The notes beneath the pieces are model-generated. The model was given only the letters and a program-made list of their open reading frames with translations. It had not been told where the DNA came from and ran no database searches. From positions 1 through 64,000 of the forward strand of contig NZ_JAUKWQ010000005.1 in the NCBI RefSeq assembly GCF_030504645.1: a DNA stretch of 64,000 nt, read 5' to 3'. Shown here piece by piece: positions 36,063 through 45,002 of this stretch (positions are counted from its first letter, which is position 1; each line of letters opens with the position of its first letter). The stretch comes from Rhizobium oryzicola (GTDB taxonomy: Bacteria; Pseudomonadota; Alphaproteobacteria; Rhizobiales; Rhizobiaceae). A program made the position numbers and the translations under genes.

Positions 36063-36458
36063 CCTGGTTCGCGAACGTGCCCAAATCAAATCCAACGTAA
36101 CGCCCACACGAGTTCACAAGCAATGAAAATTACGCTTATATTTCAGTAGAAAGATCAGGCGTAGGGACAAACCAAGGCCGCGCAATCACTAGCAGATCGA
36201 GCTTGTTAGCTGAAGAACGATCTGGTCTTCCGGAAAAATCTAGAATAGCTGAGGCGTGACCCATCCACAGCCGGTGACATGTCTGTCAACGTCTTGATGA
36301 AGCAACTTGGAGCACGATGACGATCTGCAGCCAGTATGCTCATTGAGGCGCGCGGCTGTGATTGCAGCAATCTGAGTTTAAATTTGATATTCTACTCAAC
36401 TATTCCTTTATCAAAGAGTGTCAGACTGGTAGCGGTTACAAGCAAATACGGGCGTGCA
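36063..36458. other. Intergenic region between tniQ terminator and PilZ gene
   Basis: About 400 bases with no gene. It contains CGCCCACA (36101-36108), the inverse of TGTGGGCG known from Tn7 termini, which is only a candidate element end. AT content rises near 36120-36150 and 36370-36410. The switch from island to chromosomal backbone probably occurs here. Confidence 0.4.
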
Positions 36459-36767
36459 ATGAACCAGTCGATTCTTTCTCAAGTGGCGAAATCCAAGGAT
36501 ATTCTCGCACAGGTTCTAAAGTTCAAAGCCAGGCGCACCATGCGCAGCCAATGCGATATGCAAGGGATGATGAGTTGCAAGGAGTGGTCCATCCCCGTTA
36601 CCATCACCAATCTTTCGGATGGCGGATTGGCAGTTTCTCTCAGTGAGGAGAATGTTGCGACTGTTGGAACCAAGGTTCAAATCGAGAGCGCTGTGACCGG
36701 TCAGGTGCGTGGCACAGTGCGGTGGACCGATGGTGTTACTGCTGGCATAGAACTAAAGCCGGCATAA
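36459..36767 (+). CDS. PilZ-domain protein
   Basis: A 102-residue protein dominated by a PilZ domain, the cyclic-di-GMP-binding fold. Features are a basic stretch RRTMRSQCDM, then WSIPVTITNLSDGGLAVSLS matching the D/NxSxxG part of the PilZ signature, and later GTVRWTDGVTAGIEL. The N-terminal RxxxR element is present as KARRTMRSQ, only approximately canonical, so nucleotide binding is plausible but not certain. ATG 36459 was chosen as the last start before the domain. It stands alone and is probably the first backbone gene after the island. Confidence 0.75.
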   Translation: MNQSILSQVAKSKDILAQVLKFKARRTMRSQCDMQGMMSCKEWSIPVTITNLSDGGLAVSLSEENVATVGTKVQIESAVTGQVRGTVRWTDGVTAGIELKPA

Positions 36768-37006
36768 TGAGATTGATCTCTTGCTGAAGCCCGGCCGGCG
36801 CGCGCGCGAATGGGCTGAGCTTTCTCGTGTAATTGAACACGGTCACGCCATCCGTTCTTCTCGTCACGGAAGCAAAGTTCGCTATCCGTCACACACTGGC
36901 GGTGAGATCCTCCATTTGCAGTAATGCGTCACGTGATCGATACACCGACATGGCTTAGGGTTAACTCTCTTTTAATCGTCTCCTTGAGTAACCTTACAGT
37001 TGTGGC

Positions 37007-37267
37007 ATGCTGCAGATGCTAACGGAGCGTCAGCGCATGGTTCAACATATTCACGGGACGGATGATCCTTGGGAGCCCAGTCTCCTCTGTCGGTTCACGG
37101 TCGAGGCGGCCATGCTGGATATGGTCAAGCGACTGCAGAAACAGGGCCTTGGAAACGAGGAGATTGCCGTTTCGCTGGCCGATGCGGCTGAAGACTATGT
37201 CATCCGGTTGGCCAATGCGCTTTGCAAGGAAGGCGAACCCGTGGAGCGGCCAAGCATAGAGCATTGA
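37007..37267 (+). CDS. Small conserved-looking hypothetical protein
   Basis: An 86-residue acidic, mainly helical protein (MLQMLTERQRMVQHIHGTDD then LDMVKRLQKQGLGNEEIAVS). No membrane segment and no known motif were seen. It precedes ccdA on the same strand by about 130 bases. It could be a small regulator, but nothing supports a specific role. Confidence 0.45.
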   Translation: MLQMLTERQRMVQHIHGTDDPWEPSLLCRFTVEAAMLDMVKRLQKQGLGNEEIAVSLADAAEDYVIRLANALCKEGEPVERPSIEH

Positions 37268-37397
37268 TGGATGCCTCTGCTGGACCTGAGTTTCGGTCCG
37301 CAGCCAACCGGCCTGCGACATCGCGAGCGCATAAAGGTGATTGGCATCGGGTGGTTGCGCCGGATATGAGAGAGTGCCCATCCCGGAGTTGAGCCCT

Positions 37398-38144
37398 GTG
37401 TCGATTGCTGAAATATCCCTGCTGAGCGCGCTCTTGGCTGGCGCGCTGTCGTTCCTGTCGCCCTGCGTTCTGCCGCTCGTGCCGCCCTATCTCTGTTACA
37501 TGGCCGGCATTTCGGTCGAACAGTTCCGGGGGCAGGAGGGGGCACCGGCATCGGCTGAACGAAGTGCCGTGCTTTTCTCGGCCCTCTTCTTCACGCTTGG
37601 CTTTTCCACCGTCTTCATCGCCCTTGGTGCGGGTGCAACCAGCATCGGCGTGCTGCTACGCCAGCATATGGATCTTCTGTCGAAGATCGGCGGCCTGATT
37701 ATCATCGTGATGGGCCTGAATTTTCTCGGGGCATTTCGCATCGGACTGCTGGCGCGCGAGGCGCGGTTTCAAGGAGGCGGAAAGCCTGCGACGCTCTCCG
37801 GCGCCTATGTGATGGGCCTCGCCTTCGCCTTTGGCTGGACGCCCTGCATCGGCCCGGTGCTTGGTGCGATCCTGGGCGTTGCTGCCTCGCGGCAGACGGT
37901 TGGGGATGGCGCCATCCTCCTGTCAATCTATTCGCTGGGGCTTGCCGTGCCCTTCTGGATCGCGGCCGGTTTCTCCGGTGCGTTCATGCGATTTCTGACA
38001 CGCTTTCGTCGCCACCTCGGACATGTTGAAAAGGCGATGGGCGCGCTCCTTGTCGTCACCGGCCTTGCCTTCCTGTTCGGCTTCATCAGCGACATGGCGA
38101 TCTGGTTCCAGCAAAGCTTTCCGATACTTCAGCAGATCGGATAG
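37398..38144 (+). CDS. ccdA: CcdA, cytochrome c biogenesis thiol-disulfide membrane transporter
   Basis: A 248-residue inner-membrane protein with about six spans that carries reducing equivalents from cytoplasmic thioredoxin to the periplasm for cytochrome c maturation. The two redox cysteines are in LSPCVLPLVPPYLCYMAG and GWTPCIGPVLG. The start is taken as GTG 37398 (then SIAEISLLSALLAGALSF) with GGAG 10 bases upstream; an in-frame start at 37341 would add an unlikely hydrophilic leader. The stop is 2 bases before the next gene's GTG, so the two are probably co-transcribed. Confidence 0.88.
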   Translation: MSIAEISLLSALLAGALSFLSPCVLPLVPPYLCYMAGISVEQFRGQEGAPASAERSAVLFSALFFTLGFSTVFIALGAGATSIGVLLRQHMDLLSKIGGLIIIVMGLNFLGAFRIGLLAREARFQGGGKPATLSGAYVMGLAFAFGWTPCIGPVLGAILGVAASRQTVGDGAILLSIYSLGLAVPFWIAAGFSGAFMRFLTRFRRHLGHVEKAMGALLVVTGLAFLFGFISDMAIWFQQSFPILQQIG

Positions 38145-38146
38145 CC

Positions 38147-39091
38147 GTGACTGCCATTCTCGCACTTCTCATCCCCTTTTTCGGCCTGATCCTGATCGGC
38201 TTCATCGCCGCGCGCGTCAGCCGACAGGGTGTGGAGGCACTGGGATGGATGAATGTGTTTGTCGTATATTGCGCGTTGCCGGCACTTTTCTTCAAGCTAG
38301 TCTCCCAGACGCCCGTTGAAGAACTGACGCGGCTGGATTTCATCGCCGCACAGCTTGCTGCCGTCTACCTTGTGTTCGTGGTCATTTTTGCCATCGCCCG
38401 CCTTGGGAACCGGCAGTCCGTTGGGGAAGCCACCATGCAGGCCTTTGGTGGCGCCTACGGCAATATAGGATATATGGGGCCGAGCCTGACGCTGCTGGTG
38501 CTGGGGCAAACGGCTGCCGTACCCGTGGCACTGATCGTCTGCTTCGAAAATGCCCTGCATTTCATCGTGGCGCCGGCGCTCATGTCGCTGAGCGGCGGTG
38601 AACGACGTTCCGCCATGGCCTTGACCCTGGACATTTTTCGGCGCGTCGCGCTCCATCCCTTCATCGTCTCGACGGTGATGGGGTTCATCGTCGCGGCGAG
38701 CGGCACCGCTATTCCTGTACCCCTGGCGAGGCTGGTCGATTATCTTGCGCAAGCGGCAGCGCCCTGCGCACTCTTTGCCATGGGCGTCACACTGGCGCTT
38801 CGGCCCGCGCGAAATTTTTCGGCAGACTTGTTCTTCATCGCCGGGACGAAACTGCTGGTACTGCCGCTGGTCGTCTGTCTGATATTGGGCGTGATCGGCG
38901 GGATGAATGAGGTCTGGGTTCATGCCGCGATTGTTCTTGCAGCGCTCCCCACGGCAACGAATGTTTTCGTCATCAGCCAGCATTATGGCATCTGGGAGCA
39001 GCAGGCATCGTCTCTCGTGCTGGTGACGACCCTGCTGTCGATCCTGACCTTGCCGGTGATTCTTTATCTCATTTCCGCAGGCTTTATCTGA
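38147..39091 (+). CDS. AEC-family (auxin-efflux-carrier-like) permease
   Basis: A 314-residue membrane protein with about ten spans, of the auxin efflux carrier family that exports small carboxylates such as malonate or malate. Family features include FGGAYGNIGYMGPSL in the middle and the late HAAIVLAALPTATNVFVISQ segment. Substrate cannot be read from sequence. The start is GTG 38147, directly after ccdA. It converges with the ubiH-type gene, whose stop is 7 bases beyond. Confidence 0.85.
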   Translation: MTAILALLIPFFGLILIGFIAARVSRQGVEALGWMNVFVVYCALPALFFKLVSQTPVEELTRLDFIAAQLAAVYLVFVVIFAIARLGNRQSVGEATMQAFGGAYGNIGYMGPSLTLLVLGQTAAVPVALIVCFENALHFIVAPALMSLSGGERRSAMALTLDIFRRVALHPFIVSTVMGFIVAASGTAIPVPLARLVDYLAQAAAPCALFAMGVTLALRPARNFSADLFFIAGTKLLVLPLVVCLILGVIGGMNEVWVHAAIVLAALPTATNVFVISQHYGIWEQQASSLVLVTTLLSILTLPVILYLISAGFI

Positions 39092-39097
39092 GCCTGG

Positions 39098-40312
39098 TTA
39101 TCCCGTCTTCTTCCTCTGGAAGGACTGTCTTATTCCATCGGCGAAATCGCGCAGGCTGCGTCCGGGCTCTATGCCTTCCCGCATCAGCAAATTGCGCATA
39201 GGCCCCACGGCCGTCAGCAGGTGAAGGCCGGCCGTGCGTGCCATCTGCATGGGCAGGAAATCGGACAGAAGAGACCGGTTCAGCAGATCGACGCCCAGCG
39301 TTCGGGTCATCACATCGGGACGACGGTGGCGGTTGAAGCGGTCGCCCAGATTGGCAGGGACAGGCGACAGGGGATCATCCTTCAGGAGATCGACGAGCGC
39401 CATCACATCCCTGAGCGAGAGATTGAGGCCCTGCGCGCCAATGGGGGGGAAGACGTGGGCTGTCTCACCCACGAGCGCAATCCGGTCACGCCCGAAACGA
39501 TCGGCCATCAGACTGGACAGCGGCCAGGCTTCGGCGCCATCTTCCACCGTCACCTTGCCGAGCAGGGACTGCATCCGCCGCTCGACCTCCGACGAAAGCT
39601 CTGCGGTAGACAGGGACAGGAGCCGCTGCGCTTCCTCCGGCTTCACCACCCATACGAGGCTTGAGCGTGAACCCGGAAGCGGCACCTGCGTGAAGGGACC
39701 GGTTTCCGTATGGAATTCCGTCGAGACATTGCCGTGGGGAATCTCATGGGCGAAGTTCAGGACGACCGCTGTCTGCGGATAGGCCCAGCGGCGCACATGG
39801 ATGCCTGCACCCTCGCGCACACGAGATGCACGGCCATCGGCGCCGACGACCGCCGCTGCGCTGATCTCATCTCCATTGCCAAGCGTCAGAACCGGAAGCC
39901 CGCCGGTGAGCGCGAGGGTATCCAGACTGGCATCGATCCGTGTCACATTCGGCTCGCTGGCCACCGCCTCAGCCAGAACCTTGTTCAGAACGCTGTTTGG
40001 AATATTGTAGCCAAAGGCGTAGAGGCCGAGATCGGCAGCCCGGAACTGCGCCGGCGGCGCGCGCAGCAGGCGCTTGGTCCCGTCAAGGATCTGCATGACG
40101 GACAAGGCCGCGCTGTCCTCGGCAATTTTGTCCCAGATGCCAAGGCTGTCGATGAAGCGGATGGATTGGTCCATCAGCGCGGTGGTGCGCGAATCCGCCC
40201 GTTCCACTTTCGGTGCGACAAGGGCCACCTTGCGGCCTGCGCGGCCGAGCGCCAAGGCTGCGACCGATCCTGCCAGGCCATCTCCAATGACGGCGACTTC
40301 GAAATCCTGCAT
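39098..40312 (-). CDS. UbiH/UbiF-type FAD monooxygenase
   Basis: A 404-residue FAD-dependent hydroxylase of the ubiquinone-biosynthesis family that hydroxylates the quinone ring. The N-terminal dinucleotide fold is VAVIGDGLAGSVAALALGRA, the DG motif is VGADGRASRVREG, and the second FAD motif is RIALVGETAHVFPPIGAQGL. ATG 40312 is selected because it begins the Rossmann strand and has AGGAAG upstream. UbiH, UbiF and UbiI cannot be told apart here. It is divergent from the phosphatidylcholine synthase gene. Confidence 0.85.
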   Translation of the reverse strand: MQDFEVAVIGDGLAGSVAALALGRAGRKVALVAPKVERADSRTTALMDQSIRFIDSLGIWDKIAEDSAALSVMQILDGTKRLLRAPPAQFRAADLGLYAFGYNIPNSVLNKVLAEAVASEPNVTRIDASLDTLALTGGLPVLTLGNGDEISAAAVVGADGRASRVREGAGIHVRRWAYPQTAVVLNFAHEIPHGNVSTEFHTETGPFTQVPLPGSRSSLVWVVKPEEAQRLLSLSTAELSSEVERRMQSLLGKVTVEDGAEAWPLSSLMADRFGRDRIALVGETAHVFPPIGAQGLNLSLRDVMALVDLLKDDPLSPVPANLGDRFNRHRRPDVMTRTLGVDLLNRSLLSDFLPMQMARTAGLHLLTAVGPMRNLLMREGIEPGRSLRDFADGIRQSFQRKKTG

Positions 40313-40452
40313 GGTTCGTCTTCCTGCGAGTTTTCCCCTATTTATGCAAAAGAGCATCACTTATCCATGCCTTGAGGCGCCACGGGGTGAAGAAGGTTGA
40401 AAAGCGCGCCGATTGGCCGCATACGTCTCCTCACAGTCAGGCGGAGCAGGGC

Positions 40453-41187
40453 GTGATCAGACGTATATTCAATTACCGGAAGGTGCCTTATGCGGAAATC
40501 CGCGCCTTTTCCGTTCATGTTCTGACGGCCTCCGGCTCGTTCGTTGCCTTCCTGGGCGTGGTCGCCGCGGCCGAACATCGGTTTGTCCACATGTTCTGGT
40601 GGCTGGGGCTCGCGCTCCTGATTGATGGTATCGACGGGCCGATCGCCCGCAAGGTTCGCGTCAAGGAAGTGCTGCCCAACTGGTCCGGCGATACGCTCGA
40701 CAACATCATCGACTATGTCACCTATGTCCTGTTGCCGGCCTTCGCGCTCTATCAAAGCGGGATGATCGGCGAGACCTGGTCCTTCGTGGCCGCCGGCATG
40801 ATCGTGGTTTCAAGCGCCATCTATTATGCCGATATGGGCATGAAGACGGACGAGTACTTCTTTTCTGGTTTTCCCGTTGTCTGGAACATGGTGATCCTGA
40901 CGCTCTTCGTCATCCAGGCAAGCGAAGCGACGGCCATGGCTGTTGTGCTGGTGTCGGTCTTCCTGACGTTTCTACCGATCCACTTCCTGCATCCCGTACG
41001 CGTCAAGCGGCTGCGCCCGGTCAATCTCGCCATCTTCCTCTTGTGGTGCGCGCTATCAGGCTACTCGCTGATCCTCAATTTCCACTCGCCGGCATGGCTG
41101 GTTTGGGGCGTGGTTCTGACGGGCCTTTATCTTTACGTGATCGGCGGCGTGTTGCAGCTTTTCCCCCGCCTTGGACGCCAGAATTGA
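40453..41187 (+). CDS. pcs: Phosphatidylcholine synthase
   Basis: A 244-residue membrane enzyme condensing CDP-diacylglycerol with choline to make phosphatidylcholine in one step, a route typical of rhizobia and their relatives. The CDP-alcohol phosphotransferase motif is present as DGPIARKVRVKEVLPNWSGD followed by TLDNIID. About six to eight membrane spans surround it. The start is set at GTG 40453 (IRRIFNYRKVPYAEIRAFSV), where known homologues begin, with GGAG upstream. An in-frame ATG at 40372 is possible but would add 27 unconserved residues. Confidence 0.9.
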   Translation: MIRRIFNYRKVPYAEIRAFSVHVLTASGSFVAFLGVVAAAEHRFVHMFWWLGLALLIDGIDGPIARKVRVKEVLPNWSGDTLDNIIDYVTYVLLPAFALYQSGMIGETWSFVAAGMIVVSSAIYYADMGMKTDEYFFSGFPVVWNMVILTLFVIQASEATAMAVVLVSVFLTFLPIHFLHPVRVKRLRPVNLAIFLLWCALSGYSLILNFHSPAWLVWGVVLTGLYLYVIGGVLQLFPRLGRQN

Positions 41188-41279
41188 CCGTGGCCTCAAG
41201 GGCTATGAACCGTTTTAAATCCTGTCGATGCTTGCGCTTTTCTGTTGTGCACGGCAACAAAAAGAGTATCAATTCGAAG

Positions 41280-41298
41280 TCGCCTAATTTCTAGGCGA
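41280..41298 (+). promoter_or_regulatory. Small hairpin in leader of the BMP transporter operon
   Basis: TCGCCTA and TAGGCGA pair across a 5-base loop, 70 bases before the GTG start at 41368. No T run follows and no known riboswitch consensus was recognised. It may be an mRNA leader structure or the trailing hairpin of the pcs transcript. Confidence 0.3.
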
Positions 41299-41367
41299 AG
41301 GATGAAATAGCATATTGCGAAAGAAGCCTCGGAAGAAGGTGCGCGCAGTGTGGATGAGGGGATCTGA

Positions 41368-42957
41368 GTGACTGACGCGCGGAGTGTGGAAGCAGGATCG
41401 CTTCTGTCGGTTCGAGGCCTGACCAAGTATTTCGGCAGTTTCGCCGCATGCAACGGGATCGATCTTTCGATCGCTCCCGGCGAAATCCATGCGCTGCTTG
41501 GTGAAAACGGCGCTGGAAAGTCGACCCTGGTCAAGATGCTGTTCGGCGTCTTGCAGCCGAATGCCGGCGATATCGTCTGGGGTGGCTCAAGCGTTTCCAT
41601 CGGTTCGCCGGGTGAGGCGAGGGCGCTTGGCATCGGGATGGTGTTCCAGCATTTCTCGCTGTTTGAAGCGCTGACCGTTGCCGAAAATATCGCACTGTCT
41701 CTCGATCCGCGCATTCCGCTCGCCAAGATCGCCGAGGAAGCGGCATCCCTGTCCAAGGCCTATGGCCTTCCACTCGATCCGAATTCCCATGTGGCCGACC
41801 TTTCCGTCGGGGAACGGCAGCGCATCGAGATCGTGCGGGCGCTGCTACAGAACCCGAAACTCATTATTCTCGACGAACCCACATCGGTGCTGACGCCTCA
41901 GGAGGCGGATCGCCTGTTCGAGACGCTGTTCAAGCTGAAGGCCGAAGGCCGCTCCGTTCTCTATATCAGCCACCGTCTGGAAGAGGTGCAGCGCATCTGC
42001 GACCGCGCCACGGTTCTGCGGCACGGCAAGGTGACGGGCGCCTGCGATCCGAAGCAGGAAACGCCGGCTTCGCTGGCGCGTATGATGGTGGGGGCTGATG
42101 TCGCTGCCGTACACCGGGAAGAGGCACCGCAGCTTGGTGATGTGCTGATCGAGGCAAAAGGTCTTTCGGTCGCTGCCCGCACACCCTTTGCGGTGGCCTT
42201 GAAAAATGTTTCGCTGACAGTGCGTTCCGGCGAGGTGCTGGCCATTGCCGGTGTTGCCGGTAATGGTCAGGGCGAGTTGTTCGACGCTTTGTCCGGCGAA
42301 TATCCGGTTGCCGATGATGCGTCCGTATCCATTCGTGGGCAGGCTGTCGGCCGCACTGGCATTAACGGCCGTCGTCTTCTCGGCGCTGGCTTCGTACCTG
42401 AAGAACGGCATGGCCATGCCGCCGTGTCGGATATGTCTTTGTCCGATAACTTGCTTCTGTCGCGCAGCCGGTCTGACCGGAAGAGCTTCCTGTCCGGTGG
42501 ACTACTTTCGGTCATTCGTCATGACGCGATCCGCGAAACGGCGCGACGCATCTGCGGCGAAATGGATGTGCGCAAGAGCGGTGACGACCCGAATGCCGCT
42601 TCGCTGTCTGGCGGTAATCTGCAGAAATTCATCATTGGCCGCGAGCTTGACCGCAAGCCCTCAGTACTCATCGTCAACCAGCCGACCTGGGGTGTCGATG
42701 CCGGTGCCGCCAGCCGCATCCGCCAGGCGCTGATCGATCTGGCGCGGGCGGGTTCCGCGGTCATCGTCATCAGCCAGGATCTCGACGAGATTTTCGAAGT
42801 GGCAACTAACATCGCCGTCATCTCAGAAGGAAAGCTCTCGCCCTCCTATCCGGCGGGCGAACTCTCGCTGGAAAGGATCGGCCTGTTGATGGGCGGTATT
42901 CACGACTCCACCCGTCACGACCAGTCTGCACAGGCGGAGGCTGCCCTTGCGCATTGA
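41368..42957 (+). CDS. BMP-type ABC transporter ATP-binding protein (two ABC domains)
   Basis: A 529-residue ATPase with tandem ABC domains, of the type serving nucleoside or simple sugar uptake with a BMP-family binding protein. The first domain is complete: Walker A GENGAGKS at 45-52, signature LSVGERQR, Walker B LIILDEPTS. The second is degenerate, with GVAGNGQGE in place of Walker A and VLIVNQPTWGVD in place of Walker B but a good LSGGN signature, as usual in this family. The start is GTG 41368 with AGGGG upstream. The 3' end overlaps the first permease by 11 bases. Confidence 0.9.
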   Translation: MTDARSVEAGSLLSVRGLTKYFGSFAACNGIDLSIAPGEIHALLGENGAGKSTLVKMLFGVLQPNAGDIVWGGSSVSIGSPGEARALGIGMVFQHFSLFEALTVAENIALSLDPRIPLAKIAEEAASLSKAYGLPLDPNSHVADLSVGERQRIEIVRALLQNPKLIILDEPTSVLTPQEADRLFETLFKLKAEGRSVLYISHRLEEVQRICDRATVLRHGKVTGACDPKQETPASLARMMVGADVAAVHREEAPQLGDVLIEAKGLSVAARTPFAVALKNVSLTVRSGEVLAIAGVAGNGQGELFDALSGEYPVADDASVSIRGQAVGRTGINGRRLLGAGFVPEERHGHAAVSDMSLSDNLLLSRSRSDRKSFLSGGLLSVIRHDAIRETARRICGEMDVRKSGDDPNAASLSGGNLQKFIIGRELDRKPSVLIVNQPTWGVDAGAASRIRQALIDLARAGSAVIVISQDLDEIFEVATNIAVISEGKLSPSYPAGELSLERIGLLMGGIHDSTRHDQSAQAEAALAH

Positions 42958-44038
42958 GCTTGAACGGCGCGGTAGCGCCTCTCCTTTGTTTTCCGTGATC
43001 TCGCCCATCCTGTCGCTGCTGCTGACACTTGTCTTCGGCGCGATCCTTTTCTGGCTGCTGGGCAAGGGGCCGCTGTCTGCCCTCTACAGTTTCTTCATCG
43101 ACCCGCTGACGGAAGTATGGTCGCTGCATGAACTGGCGATCAAGGCCGGACCACTCATCTTGATCGCGGTTGGCCTTTCCGTTGCCTACCGCTCCAACAA
43201 CTGGAATATTGGCGCCGAGGGCCAGTTCACGTTGGGAGCCATCACCGGCTCCATTCTGCCGGTGCTGGTGCCCAGCTGGCATTCGCCACTCGTTCTGCCG
43301 CTGATGATGGTGATGGGCATGCTCGGTGGCGCGCTGTTTGCCGCGATACCTGCGCTTCTGAAGACCCGTTTCAACACGAACGAGATCCTGACCAGTCTGA
43401 TGCTGGTCTATATCGCGCAGCTGTTTCTGGACTGGCTGGTGCGCGGCCCCTGGCGCGACCCGAAGGGTTTCAATTTCCCGCGCTCGCTGGATTTTTCGAG
43501 CGATGCCGTCCTCCCGCCGCTTTTGGACTCCGGTCGTGCGCATGCCTCCATCATTTTCGCGCTTCTGGCCGCCGTGCTGATCTGGTTCATGATGCGCTAC
43601 ATGCTGAAGGGCTTTGAAGTGACCGTGCTCGGACGCTCCGAGCGCGCAGGGCGCTTTGCCGGTTTTTCATCCCGCCGCATGGTGTGGTTCTCGCTGATGC
43701 TATCGGGTGCGTTGGCTGGTCTTGCCGGCATCTCGGAAGTTTCCGGCTCGATCGGCCACCTGCAGCCCAGCATCTCGCCGGGCTACGGGTTTACGGCGAT
43801 CATCGTGGCCTTCCTCGGTCGCCTCAATCCGCTCGGCATCATCGCCTCCGGTTTCGTGCTGGCGCTGACGTATCTCGGCGGTGAAGCGGCGCAGTTGTCG
43901 ATCGGCATTTCGGACAAGGTGACGCGTGTTTTCCAAGGCCTCATCCTGTTCTTCGTCCTGTCCTGCGATACGCTGATCCTCTACCGCGTCCGGATCATCT
44001 TTGGTGCGGGTAAGACCTTGGCTGAAGGGAAACACTGA
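42947..44038 (+). CDS. BMP-type ABC transporter permease 1
   Basis: A 363-residue inner-membrane permease with about ten spans, containing NNWNIGAEGQFTLGAITGSI and LNPLGIIASGFVLALTYLGG, typical of the nucleoside/ribose branch of BPD-transporter permeases. The start is TTG 42947, inside the end of the ATPase gene, giving MRIELERRGSASPLFSVISP. It is followed by the second permease after 2 bases. Confidence 0.88.
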   Translation: MRIELERRGSASPLFSVISPILSLLLTLVFGAILFWLLGKGPLSALYSFFIDPLTEVWSLHELAIKAGPLILIAVGLSVAYRSNNWNIGAEGQFTLGAITGSILPVLVPSWHSPLVLPLMMVMGMLGGALFAAIPALLKTRFNTNEILTSLMLVYIAQLFLDWLVRGPWRDPKGFNFPRSLDFSSDAVLPPLLDSGRAHASIIFALLAAVLIWFMMRYMLKGFEVTVLGRSERAGRFAGFSSRRMVWFSLMLSGALAGLAGISEVSGSIGHLQPSISPGYGFTAIIVAFLGRLNPLGIIASGFVLALTYLGGEAAQLSIGISDKVTRVFQGLILFFVLSCDTLILYRVRIIFGAGKTLAEGKH

Positions 44039-44040
44039 TC

Positions 44041-44955
44041 ATGTTGGAGGCTATTCTTCTCACGATCATCACCGCCTCGACGCCGCTGGTCATTGCTGCC
44101 GCCGGTGAGCTGGTGACGGAACGCGCTGGTGTTTTGAACCTCGGCGTCGAGGGCATGATGATCATGGGCGCGGTTTGCGCCTTTGGTGCTGCGCATGTCA
44201 CCGGCTATCCGGTGGTCGGTCTTGTCGCCGGCATTCTGGGCGGTGCTCTGTTCTCGCTGCTGTTCGGCTTCCTGACGTTGACGCTGGTTGCCAACCAGGT
44301 GGCGACCGGCTTGGCACTCACGCTTCTCGGACTTGGCCTTTCCGGGCAGATTGGCGAAAGTTTTGTCGGCATTCCCGGCGTCAAATTGCAGCCGATCGTC
44401 TTTCCGCTGTTGTCGGATATCCCGTTTGTTGGTCCGCTGCTCTTCCGGCAGGACCTGACCTTCTATCTCTCGATCGCGTTGATCATCGGCGTGCATTGGT
44501 TCCTGTTCAAGAGCCGCACGGGCCTGAAAATCCGCGCCATTGGCGATAGCCACGGTTCGGCCCATGCGCTCGGCATCAATGTCATCCGAACGCGCTATCT
44601 GGCGGTCATGTTCGGCGGTGCTTGTGCGGGCCTTGCCGGGGCCCAGCTGTCGCTCGTCTACACGCCGCAATGGGTCGAAAACATGTCGGCCGGTCGCGGC
44701 TGGATCGCGCTGGCGCTCGTGGTGTTCGCCTCGTGGCGCCCGGCACGCGTCCTGGCTGGCGGATACATTTTCGGCGCTGTCGGTATCCTTCAGCTGCATG
44801 CGCAGGCCTTCGGCATTGGTGTGCCGTCACAGTTCCTGTCGATGCTGCCTTACGCCGTAACTATTGTCGTCCTCATCATCATCTCGCATAATCGCCGCAC
44901 GACGCTGATCAACACGCCGGCATGCCTCGGCAAGCCGTTCGTACCGGATCGGTAA
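44041..44955 (+). CDS. BMP-type ABC transporter permease 2
   Basis: A 304-residue permease with about eight to ten spans. The sequence ERAGVLNLGVEGMMIMGAVC is the hallmark EAA-like region of this subfamily, and GLKIRAIGDSHGSAHALGIN is the cytoplasmic loop that contacts the ATPase. It should form a heterodimer with permease 1. The substrate-binding protein follows 47 bases later. Confidence 0.9.
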   Translation: MLEAILLTIITASTPLVIAAAGELVTERAGVLNLGVEGMMIMGAVCAFGAAHVTGYPVVGLVAGILGGALFSLLFGFLTLTLVANQVATGLALTLLGLGLSGQIGESFVGIPGVKLQPIVFPLLSDIPFVGPLLFRQDLTFYLSIALIIGVHWFLFKSRTGLKIRAIGDSHGSAHALGINVIRTRYLAVMFGGACAGLAGAQLSLVYTPQWVENMSAGRGWIALALVVFASWRPARVLAGGYIFGAVGILQLHAQAFGIGVPSQFLSMLPYAVTIVVLIIISHNRRTTLINTPACLGKPFVPDR

Positions 44956-45002
44956 TGTGGCAGTCTCCCTCTCCAAAGCTTCAAACCAATAGGGGTCCAA
45001 GA

